A stretch of DNA of 50,894 nt from assembly GCA_943333275.1 (NCBI GenBank), contig CALQSQ010000035.1:1-50894 (forward strand), given 5' to 3'. Below the pieces are notes generated by a model. That model was not told where the DNA came from. It searched no databases and was given only the letters and a program-made list of their open reading frames with translations. Below are positions 45,339 to 50,894 of the stretch, piece by piece (positions within the stretch are counted from its first letter, which is position 1; the number at the start of each line of letters is the position of its first letter). The translations under genes were made by a program, and so were the position numbers. The DNA comes from Akkermansia muciniphila (lineage in GTDB: Bacteria > Verrucomicrobiota > Verrucomicrobiia > Verrucomicrobiales > V1-33).

Positions 45339-45387
45339 GGCCAAAGGCCAAAGACCAAAGGCCAAAGATCAAAGGCCAAAGGCCACT
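45339..45387 (+). repeat. Seven heptamers, GGCCAAA orientation
   Basis: GGCCAAA, GGCCAAA, GACCAAA, GGCCAAA, GATCAAA, GGCCAAA, GGCCACT in exact 7-bp register. They are complementary to the TTTGGCC-type runs at 45415-45449 and 45476-45510. The whole spacer 45273-45627 holds no gene. Confidence 0.9.
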
Positions 45388-45414
45388 GCCACAATCCCCC
45401 TCCAGCCTCCAAAC

Positions 45415-45510
45415 TTTAGCCTTTGTTCTTTGGCCTTTAGCCTTTTCCCCCTCACTCCCACTGCAGCCTCCAAACTTTAGTCTTTGGTCTTTGGCCTTTA
45501 GCCTTTTCTC
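45415..45510 (+). repeat. Two heptamer runs, TTTRGYC orientation
   Basis: First run 45415-45449: TTTAGCC, TTTGTTC, TTTGGCC, TTTAGCC, TTTTCCC. Second run 45476-45510: TTTAGTC, TTTGGTC, TTTGGCC, TTTAGCC, TTTTCTC. Both are preceded by the same CAGCCTCCAAAC, so the unit of about 61 bases is itself duplicated. They face the GGCCAAA run upstream. Confidence 0.9.
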
Positions 45511-45627
45511 CCACCCCTCCTCCTTTTCCAGCCCCATCCCCAACCCACATCTTGCCACTGGCATCAATGCACCGTAACCTCCATCCATGGACGCCTTGAT
45601 AGACAACGATGGGAAAGACCAGTCTGC

Positions 45628-46719
45628 ATGAAGCCAGCCTACGCCCCTCCCTTCACCATCACCCCCGGGATTCTCAGTCTGGTAGCACAGATCGGTGAGG
45701 AAATGGGACGCCGTGGGGCCCGCCCTGCGTCCGCCATGACGCCCGCGCTGCGACGCGGCAACCGCCTGCGCAGCATCCAAGCCTCGCTTTCCATAGAGCA
45801 CAATTCCCTCTCGCTGGAACAGGTCACCGCTGTCATCGCCGGTCGGCGCGTGCTCGGCCCGCCCCGGGAGATCCAGGAAGTGCGCAATGCCTTCGCCGCC
45901 TACGAAGCCATGGATTCCTGGACACCCTCATCCTCCAGAGACCTGCTGGCCGCCCACCGCATCCTGATGGCCGGACTCATCGACCATGCTGGACGCTACC
46001 GCACAGGTGGCGTCGGCATCGCTCAAGGGGCGCGCATTGTCCATCTAGCGCCCCCTGCGGACCGTGTCCCCGCCCTTATCCAGGACCTGCTGGGTTGGTT
46101 GAAAAGCACCGACACCCATCCGCTCATCTCGAGTTGCGTGGTCCACTACGAACTGGAGTTCATCCACCCCTTTGCCGATGGCAACGGGCGCATGGGACGG
46201 CTCTGGCAGACCCTCATCCTCAGCCGTTGGAAGCCCCTCCTCGCCTTCCTTCCCGTGGAAAGCGTCATCCGCGACCGGCAGGCCGAGTATTACCGCGTGC
46301 TGGCTGCTGCAGACAAAGCCGGGGAGTCCACCCCTTTCATTGAATTCCTCCTCTCCGCCCTCCTCCAGGCCCTCCGGGAAACTTCCGCCCCCGACCCATT
46401 CACCGAACAATTCACCGAACAATTCACAGGTGAAGTCACAGGTGAAGTCACAGGTGAAGTCACAGGTGAAGTCACAGGTGAAGTCACAGGTGAAGTCGCC
46501 CGGTTCATCCTCGTTCTCAATGAACAAACCCTGAGCCGCGAGGAAGCACAGTCGCTACTGGGGCTGAAAAGCCAGGCAAACTTTCGAGACCGCTACTTGA
46601 TGCCCGCCCTCGCCGCCGGCCTCATCGAGCGCACCCTCCCTGGCAAACCCAACAGCCGCCTCCAAAAATACCGCCTCACCGCCCAGGGCCGCACCTGGTT
46701 CTCAAGACACCCGCATTAA
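45628..46719 (+). CDS. Fic-domain AMP-transferase-like protein with C-terminal winged helix
   Basis: A 363-residue Fic protein. The N-terminal helical region contains the inhibitory-helix-like SIEHNSLSLEQV. The catalytic motif HPFADGNGRMGR (consensus HPFx[D/E]GNGRxxR) is intact near residues 182-193, with the flap region RTGGVGIAQG upstream. A winged-helix domain follows (EEAQSLLGLK ... YRLTAQGRTW). Fic proteins usually AMPylate proteins and are held inactive by the helix. Between the Fic and winged-helix domains is a perfect 12-bp tandem repeat (TGEV units). No separate antitoxin gene is adjacent, which fits self-inhibition (class II). ATG 45628 is 355 bases after the vWA gene. Confidence 0.92.
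   Translation: MKPAYAPPFTITPGILSLVAQIGEEMGRRGARPASAMTPALRRGNRLRSIQASLSIEHNSLSLEQVTAVIAGRRVLGPPREIQEVRNAFAAYEAMDSWTPSSSRDLLAAHRILMAGLIDHAGRYRTGGVGIAQGARIVHLAPPADRVPALIQDLLGWLKSTDTHPLISSCVVHYELEFIHPFADGNGRMGRLWQTLILSRWKPLLAFLPVESVIRDRQAEYYRVLAAADKAGESTPFIEFLLSALLQALRETSAPDPFTEQFTEQFTGEVTGEVTGEVTGEVTGEVTGEVARFILVLNEQTLSREEAQSLLGLKSQANFRDRYLMPALAAGLIERTLPGKPNSRLQKYRLTAQGRTWFSRHPH
46399..46497 (+). repeat. In-frame 12-bp tandem repeat in fic gene
   Basis: Two units TTCACCGAACAA (46399-46422), three bases, then six identical units ACAGGTGAAGTC (46426-46497). Translation: FTEQ FTEQ, then six copies of TGEV. Loss or gain of units changes linker length by four residues without a frameshift. Confidence 0.95.
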
Positions 46720-46808
46720 CCTCATGAACGAATATCCCGCCACCAGCCGCCGCCCCCCCATCAAGACGGATCTGCATCGGCCCCTCTGCCCTCGACTCCC
46801 TTCAAACA

Positions 46809-46889
46809 ATCATCAATCATCAATCCTAATTCATCAATCCTCCCACTCCCCCACTCCACCCCCCGAACTTTAGCCTTTAGCCTTTAACC
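46809..46889 (+). repeat. Two heptamer families in spacer after fic gene
   Basis: 46809-46843: ATCATCA, ATCATCA, ATCCTAA, TTCATCA, ATCCTCC. 46869-46889: TTTAGCC, TTTAGCC, TTTAACC. The first family reappears, inverted, after the vsr gene (TGATTGA). Confidence 0.85.
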
Positions 46890-46902
46890 TCTTCTCCCCA
46901 CC

Positions 46903-47241
46903 ATGTGGCTCTGCACCAAACTCGGCTTCTTTTCCATCGTCCACAAATCCCCCTCCACCTTCCACATCCGCGCCCGCTGCCGCGAGGATCTGGACGCCCT
47001 CGCCGCCGCCGCCGGCACCGGCACCCCCGTCCCCTCCTTCCCCGGGTCCGACTACCCCTGGCGCATCCTCTGCCCCACCGCAGAACTCCCCACCTACCTG
47101 GCCGCCCTCACCCACTCCATCGACTACCCCAACTTCAAATCCGCCATCGCCGCCTCCCCCACCCAGCTCCCCAAACTCCCCGCCTACCACGACATCCACA
47201 GCAGGATGGTGAATTGGCAGCGGGAGGGGAAGGCGAAATGA
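46903..47241 (+). CDS. Small conserved protein of unknown function
   Basis: A 112-residue protein starting MWLCTKLGFFSIVHKSPSTF, then IRARCREDLDALAA, SDYPWRILCP and HSIDYPNFKSAIAA. This MWLCT-x-x-GFFSIV ... IDY-x-NFK pattern belongs to a small protein family that recurs in many bacterial and phage genomes; no function is known to me. The C-terminus is basic. It is preceded by a heptamer run that ends 13 bases before its start. Confidence 0.75.
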   Translation: MWLCTKLGFFSIVHKSPSTFHIRARCREDLDALAAAAGTGTPVPSFPGSDYPWRILCPTAELPTYLAALTHSIDYPNFKSAIAASPTQLPKLPAYHDIHSRMVNWQREGKAK

Positions 47242-47337
47242 CCGTGGCGGTTTTGAAATGAGACACTGCGGGGAACTCCCAGCCTCCAGTTAATCCAGCG
47301 GCACGCCGCGCCCCTAGGTTACCGTCCGCTCGCAACT

Positions 47338-47351
47338 TGGACGATCGTCCA
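47338..47351. promoter_or_regulatory. 14-bp palindrome upstream of XRE regulator
   Basis: TGGACGATCGTCCA is a perfect palindrome, 37 bases before the XRE start codon. It is a likely operator for the XRE regulator, which as a dimer would bind such a site. Confidence 0.6.
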
Positions 47352-47379
47352 TAGACCATCCCTCCCTTCTGAAGCACTT

Positions 47380-47400
47380 ACGCAGTCCATGGAACTGCGT
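47380..47400. promoter_or_regulatory. Inverted repeat spanning XRE start codon
   Basis: ACGCAGT (47380-47386) and ACTGCGT (47394-47400) are exact inverted complements; the spacer CCATGGA holds the ATG at 47389. A protein bound here would block transcription or translation of the gene, as in autoregulation. Confidence 0.6.
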
Positions 47401-47616
47401 GACAAGACACTCAAAAAACTCGGCCTCATCATCCGCCAGTCGCGCGAAGCGGCAGCCCTCAGCCAGGAAGCCCTGGCCGACAAGGCGGACCTCGACATCA
47501 CCTACATCAGCGGGATTGAACGGGGCGTTCGCAACCCCAGCATCCTCTCGCTGGTCTCGCTGGCCAAAGGCCTCAAGACAACTGTCAGTAAACTCGTGGA
47601 GGGCTTGGAACGATGA
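47389..47616 (+). CDS. XRE-family regulator resembling restriction controller (C) proteins
   Basis: A 75-residue Cro/C1-type helix-turn-helix: LKKLGLIIRQSREAAALSQEALADKADLDITYISGIERGVRNPSIL. The size, the turn ...DITYISGIERGVRNPS and the position ahead of an endonuclease gene are like C proteins, which time expression of restriction genes. Two palindromes (47338-47351, 47380-47400) suggest it regulates itself. It is followed after 25 bases by the 128-residue gene. The likeness to C proteins is inference: no methylase gene is present. Confidence 0.85.
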   Translation: MELRDKTLKKLGLIIRQSREAAALSQEALADKADLDITYISGIERGVRNPSILSLVSLAKGLKTTVSKLVEGLER

Positions 47617-47641
47617 ACTCCCCCACTACTTAGGAAACCGA

Positions 47642-48028
47642 ATGTCTCTCTCACTCCAACGTATTATTCAGTTCGTCGAGGAGCTTATCGAGGAAGAAAC
47701 CTACGATGGTGAGGAAGGAGTTTGGAAATTCGCGGATGGAAGTCATTGTTCGGTTTGCGTCAATAGCGCGCTGCGGATTGCGCGCGAATTTGATGGTTCC
47801 GTTATGGGCTATTGGTCGAACTCGAATCCAACAGCTAGGATAGGCGGCAGCATCTGCGAAGGCCATGACTTCGCATTCATCACCGGGCGTTGGATTGTGG
47901 ACTACTGGTCCTTTCGCGTTGCGAGAGTCCTGTCGTCTCCAGTGCTCGACCTTGATTCAGAGTCGGACAGCAAACTTGCCACACGCCTCTTTGGTGAACG
48001 GGATGCATGGGAGGTCCTCACCGTATGA
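47642..48028 (+). CDS. Unknown protein, possible papain-like fold
   Basis: A 128-residue protein starting MSLSLQRIIQFVEELIEE. The pattern DGSHCSVCVNSALRIAREFDG, followed by EGHDFAFITGRWIVDYW, gives a Cys at a helix start, then a His before a beta strand and an Asp in the next strand. That is the order of the Cys-His-Asp triad in papain-like (NlpC/P60, transglutaminase) folds. This is my inference, not a family match. Its stop overlaps the start of the HNH endonuclease gene (ATGA), so the two are translated together. Base composition is less GC-rich than in the genes before it. Confidence 0.55.
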   Translation: MSLSLQRIIQFVEELIEEETYDGEEGVWKFADGSHCSVCVNSALRIAREFDGSVMGYWSNSNPTARIGGSICEGHDFAFITGRWIVDYWSFRVARVLSSPVLDLDSESDSKLATRLFGERDAWEVLTV

Positions 48029-48807
48029 GCCGCCCCGGTGACTGGACGCGCGAGGAGCATATCCTTGCATTTAATCTTTATAGCCAAATTCCTTTTGGGA
48101 CGATCCACGTCCACAATCCAAAACTCCAACAACTCGCCAAAATCCTCGGTCGCAGCGTCGGCAGTATTTCCTACAAGCTCGCTAATTTCGCGCGGCTCGA
48201 CCCCGCTTTACAAGCACGCGGCATTCGAGGTGCAACGCACGGCGCAAAGGGCGAGGAAGAAATCTGGCGAGAGTTTGCAAACGACGCGGAATCCCTAGCT
48301 TTCGAGTGTCAGCGGTTGATGGCGCAGCGGCTTGGAGAAACGATCGTCGAATATGCCGAGGTCGAAACACACGACTTGCCCAAAGTTGGCATCGAACGGG
48401 AGGCCATCGTGAGACTGCGGGTGAACCAGAATTTCTTTCGTCGTCGCATTCTATCCGCCTACAATAATCGTTGCTGCATCACTGGTCTGGCCGTCCCTTC
48501 ATTACTAATCGCCAGTCACATTGTTCCGTGGTCGAGCGACGCCAAGAACCGTCTAAATCCACGGAACGGCCTTTGTCTAAATGCCCTTCATGACCGCGCT
48601 TTCGACCGCAAATTGCTTTGGGTGGACGAAAACTTTATAGTTCACCTTTCGCCAAAGCTTCGTAGTGGAAAAATGGGCGAGTTTGGGGACGCACGCTGGT
48701 TCTGTGAGTTTGAAGGGAAACCTTTGCAACTTCCGAAGAAATTTAGCCCTGACCCACTGCTGCTCCACTCTCACGCCATGGCAGCCCAGCAGGCCAGTGG
48801 AAATTAA
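48025..48807 (+). CDS. HNH endonuclease with REase-type N-terminal domain
   Basis: A 260-residue protein. The N-terminus WTREEHILAFNLYSQIPFG ... KILGRSVGSISYKLANFARL is a helical domain common to stand-alone HNH restriction-like nucleases. The nuclease core is RCCITGL ... ASHIVPWSSDAKNRLNPRNGLCL ... HDRAFDR, giving His of SHI, Asn of LNPRNG and His of LHDRAF. Metal-binding Cys residues of longer HNH types are absent. It is coupled to the upstream 128-residue gene. No methylase is adjacent, so the target DNA is probably modified or foreign, or the nuclease is tightly repressed. Confidence 0.85.
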   Translation: MSRPGDWTREEHILAFNLYSQIPFGTIHVHNPKLQQLAKILGRSVGSISYKLANFARLDPALQARGIRGATHGAKGEEEIWREFANDAESLAFECQRLMAQRLGETIVEYAEVETHDLPKVGIEREAIVRLRVNQNFFRRRILSAYNNRCCITGLAVPSLLIASHIVPWSSDAKNRLNPRNGLCLNALHDRAFDRKLLWVDENFIVHLSPKLRSGKMGEFGDARWFCEFEGKPLQLPKKFSPDPLLLHSHAMAAQQASGN

Positions 48808-48927
48808 AACGGTGCCCGGAACATGGGACGCGGAGTGCTGAAGCGGGAAGCTCGTGCTGGACCGGAAGCGGGGCCGGGCGGAATTTTTTAACTTGCCCTT
48901 CCACATCACCCAGGCCAGGCGAAGCCT

Positions 48928-49170
48928 ATGGAAGAATCAGTTACCATAAAACTAAGCCGTTTGGACGTGGGTCAGTTGATGGATGGGTTGCAGGTGCGTT
49001 TGGAGGCGTGGCGGGGGACGCAAATGTATTTCGAGAGTGGGTTCCCACCCTCGCCTGATTTTATGATTGAGGACGCATCGGACGCTGAGGAGGCGGAGCA
49101 GATCGCGGATCATTATGAGCGGATTCTTTCTACGATCAGGGAACAGGTAAACGCGCAGACTAAAGAATAG
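48928..49170 (+). CDS. Small acidic protein upstream of vsr
   Basis: An 80-residue acidic protein (MEESVTIKLSRLDVGQLMDG) with helical segments and ASDAEEAEQIADHYERIL; it ends NAQTKE. It lies seven bases before vsr on the same strand, so co-transcription is likely. No family is recognised; by size it could be a partner or inhibitor of the neighbouring nuclease. Confidence 0.6.
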   Translation: MEESVTIKLSRLDVGQLMDGLQVRLEAWRGTQMYFESGFPPSPDFMIEDASDAEEAEQIADHYERILSTIREQVNAQTKE

Positions 49171-49177
49171 TTCCCCC

Positions 49178-49591
49178 ATGTCCAACGTGTTCAGCAAGGA
49201 AAAGCGTTCGGAGGTCATGTCCCGCATCCGGAGCAAGGGGAATGCGGCAACGGAGTTGCGGATGATGGCGTTGATGAGGGAGCATGGGATCAAAGGGTGG
49301 CGGAGGAACAGTGTGCGGCCGGAGAGGCCGGATTTTGTGTTTCCGGGGCGGAAGGTGGCGGTGTTTGTGGATGGGTGTTTCTGGCATGGGTGCCCGGAGC
49401 ATGGGACGCAGCCGAAGCAGAACGCGGAGTTCTGGGAGCAGAAGCTGGCGGCGAACCGGAAGCGGGACCGGCTGGTGACGCGGACGCTCCGGGGGCGGGG
49501 GTGGCGGGTGGCGCGTTTCTGGGAGCATGATCTGGCGCGGAAACGGGAGGGGCGGACGGTGGGGCGGCTGGGGAGGATTTTGGATTTATGA
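49178..49591 (+). CDS. vsr: Very short patch repair endonuclease (Vsr)
   Basis: A 137-residue Vsr nuclease, which nicks at T:G mismatches created by deamination of 5-methylcytosine. It has the family N-terminus (FSKEKRSEVMSRIRSKGNAATE), the catalytic Asp in RPDFVFPGRKVAVFVDGCFWHGCPEHG with the zinc-binding Cys/His set, and the C-terminal motif GWRVARFWEHDL. It is full length. Vsr genes normally sit beside a cytosine methylase; none is in the window. Codons strongly favour G in third place, opposite to the C-rich genes at 42.7-47.2 kb. Confidence 0.94.
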   Translation: MSNVFSKEKRSEVMSRIRSKGNAATELRMMALMREHGIKGWRRNSVRPERPDFVFPGRKVAVFVDGCFWHGCPEHGTQPKQNAEFWEQKLAANRKRDRLVTRTLRGRGWRVARFWEHDLARKREGRTVGRLGRILDL

Positions 49592-49616
49592 TTGATGATT
49601 TGTGATTGATGATTGA
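49589..49616 (+). repeat. Heptamers, TGATTGA family, at the vsr stop
   Basis: TGATTGA, TGATTTG, TGATTGA, TGATTGA in exact register; the first TGA is the vsr stop codon. It is the inverse of the ATCATCA-type run at 46809. The next 257 bases to 49873 show no gene. Confidence 0.85.
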
Positions 49617-49873
49617 GGAAGGAAAAAATTTGAAGACTGAAGCCGAATACCAAAGGGTGAAGGCTGGGGGGACCGGGGGGTGGTTTTTGGGGTTTCCCGG
49701 TTCAAACGGACCGGGGAGGGGTGGGTGGAAGCGGGTTTCCGGGGGAAGCTGAAAGGTGGCCCTAATGGGGGAGAAATGGATTGTCATTTTCATGAAAATT
49801 TCCTAAACCCGGGATGCCCGCATGCCAGAAGGCATGGGGCTGCGAATAACCACAATCCATAACATCACCACAC

Positions 49874-50641
49874 ATGAAACTACTGAACCTGCCCCTGATC
49901 ACCGCCGTCCTCGCCTCCGCCTGTTCCGCTCCCGCGCTGGCCGCCAGCTACACCATCGACTGGCTCGACATGAGCGCGACGGGACTCGCAGCCACCGTAA
50001 CGAGCCCGAGCCCCACCTACTATCTGCCCGGCTACGGCCATGTGCTGGTGACCTATGATGCCACGCCCTTGAACTGGACGCGCAACCAGGGACCGCTGCT
50101 GCAAAATGGCTCGTTCTCAGCCGCCGGGAACAACTATGCCTGGACAACCAGGGACAGCGTGGATGCCGTGAATTTCGGCGTAGACGGCACATCCCTGGAC
50201 TACACCCTGACATTCACCCTGCTCGACGGCCCTATTGCCGCCGGGCTGCTGGTGCTTGGCACCGCCGGACTTGGTCATAGCTCCGCCGCGGGATTCACCA
50301 CCGTCACAGTGCTGCAGAATGGCACGTTTCTCAATGACTGGGACTTGGGGGCGAACTTCGGTCCCACGGACTTCTCAGGAGGTGTGGGCAACTTCACGGT
50401 GAAAAATTCCCTTTCAGCACCGACGCCCGGTTTTTTCAACACGGACCTCGGCGTGACGAGGATCGATGATTCAGTGAGTTCGCTGACCCTGCGGGTGCAC
50501 CACATCGGGCAGGATGGCATTGGTTTCAACATCGGCCTGATAAGCCCCGTGCCCGAACCCGCCACCACTACCTGCGCGGCAGCCGGTCTGCTCCTGCTTG
50601 CACGCCGCCGCAGACCCGTGGCGGCAGGCACAGTTGCCTGA
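49874..50641 (+). CDS. PEP-CTERM exported protein
   Basis: A 255-residue exported protein with an N-terminal signal peptide (MKLLNLPLITAVLASACSAPALA) and a C-terminal PEP-CTERM sorting signal: VPEPATTTCAAAGLLLLARRRR, that is VPEP, a short hydrophobic stretch and a basic cluster. The body is beta-rich and Gly/Asn/Thr-rich (VTSPSPTYYLPGYGHV ... FNIGLISP). PEP-CTERM proteins are processed by exosortase and anchored or released at the cell surface, often with exopolysaccharide. The hydrophobic stretch is short for the class and ten residues follow the basic cluster. Confidence 0.88.
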   Translation: MKLLNLPLITAVLASACSAPALAASYTIDWLDMSATGLAATVTSPSPTYYLPGYGHVLVTYDATPLNWTRNQGPLLQNGSFSAAGNNYAWTTRDSVDAVNFGVDGTSLDYTLTFTLLDGPIAAGLLVLGTAGLGHSSAAGFTTVTVLQNGTFLNDWDLGANFGPTDFSGGVGNFTVKNSLSAPTPGFFNTDLGVTRIDDSVSSLTLRVHHIGQDGIGFNIGLISPVPEPATTTCAAAGLLLLARRRRPVAAGTVA

Positions 50642-50690
50642 CACACGGTCACCCAGGCGGTCCAGCGGACAGCACCCCCGGACCCGCATT

Positions 50691-50720
50691 GCCCCGCCGG
50701 ACGTCTGGCGGGGCTTTTTT
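50691..50720 (+). terminator. Rho-independent terminator after PEP-CTERM gene
   Basis: GCCCCGCC (50691-50698) and GGCGGGGC (50707-50714) form an 8-bp stem with an eight-base loop, followed by six T. It lies 50 bases after the stop codon and is the clearest terminator in the window. Confidence 0.93.
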
Positions 50721-50743
50721 GTGGGGGAGGGTGTTGGAGGTGG

Positions 50744-50771
50744 AAAGACAAAAGGCAGAAGCCCAAAGACG
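50744..50771 (+). repeat. Heptamers, AAAGGCN family, at window end
   Basis: AAAGACA, AAAGGCA, GAAGCCC, AAAGACG in exact 7-bp register after the terminator. The remaining 120 bases show no gene, only a short AAGGCGCA repeat. Confidence 0.7.
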
Positions 50772-50894
50772 GGAATGGGAATGGCCGCAAAAAGGCGCAG
50801 AAGGCGCAAAAATTGGGGATTTGAGCGCGAGGGCGCGGTGGGACGGATGCTCACCCTAATGGAGCTCAGGCAGGAGTCTCCCAAAGGTCTTGCT

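Noticed and set aside
46399..46497. CRISPR array
   Set aside because: The 12-bp repeats are directly adjacent without spacers and are in frame inside the fic gene; no cas gene is present.

Overview
The window looks like a chromosomal stretch of a verrucomicrobial bacterium (PVC superphylum). The case is taken from the genes: two very large secreted c-type cytochrome proteins of the PVC heme-binding type, a PEP-CTERM exported protein, a Tat-exported sugar isomerase-like protein and a metzincin with a PKD domain. DNA is GC-rich, and few genes have a clear Shine-Dalgarno sequence. No 16S gene is present, so the assignment is by gene content only.

Layout. 1-1.08 kb: two exported or membrane-anchored proteins of unknown role. 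1.4-9.2 kb: an integrated element beside a tRNA-Thr gene. It has a tyrosine integrase, an unknown protein, an AlpA-type HTH, a primase-helicase, a small unknown protein and a broken type I restriction methylase, all on the minus strand. There are no virion genes. Three copies of a 12-bp motif lie around and just inside the 3' end of the primase gene, like a satellite replication origin. 9.4-15.0 kb: housekeeping and unknown genes, including fumC and a phytoene-desaturase-like oxidoreductase.

15.1-26.9 kb: a complete urea module. ureBCEFGD runs on the plus strand. Converging on it is a minus-strand operon: outer-membrane barrel, urtABCDE (urea ABC transporter), a shortened HupE/UreJ-like protein and ureA. 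The structural gamma subunit (ureA) is therefore encoded on the opposite operon from beta and alpha. A near-consensus sigma-54 promoter and a perfect 21-bp palindrome sit in front of the minus-strand operon. This suggests control by nitrogen status: urea crosses the outer membrane, is imported by Urt and is hydrolysed by nickel urease.

27-42.6 kb: a SWIM zinc-finger protein, a giant LamG-cytochrome c-propeller protein and an enolase-superfamily enzyme in one run; an ECF sigma factor with anti-sigma and exported partners; a secreted metzincin; a second PVC cytochrome divergent from a Tat sugar isomerase-like protein; a DUF7309-like protein; and a WYL regulator.

42.7-50.9 kb: an accessory region on the plus strand. 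It holds SLOG-domain, von Willebrand A and Fic proteins and several unknown small proteins. Then comes a compact XRE regulator / papain-like candidate / HNH endonuclease cassette with palindromic operators, a solitary Vsr endonuclease and a PEP-CTERM protein. Spacers here carry exact 7-bp-period repeats (TTTGGCC/GGCCAAA and TGATTGA families), a 54-bp C-rich direct repeat and a 12-bp inverted repeat. These, together with the methylase-less HNH cassette, are the least expected parts of the window.
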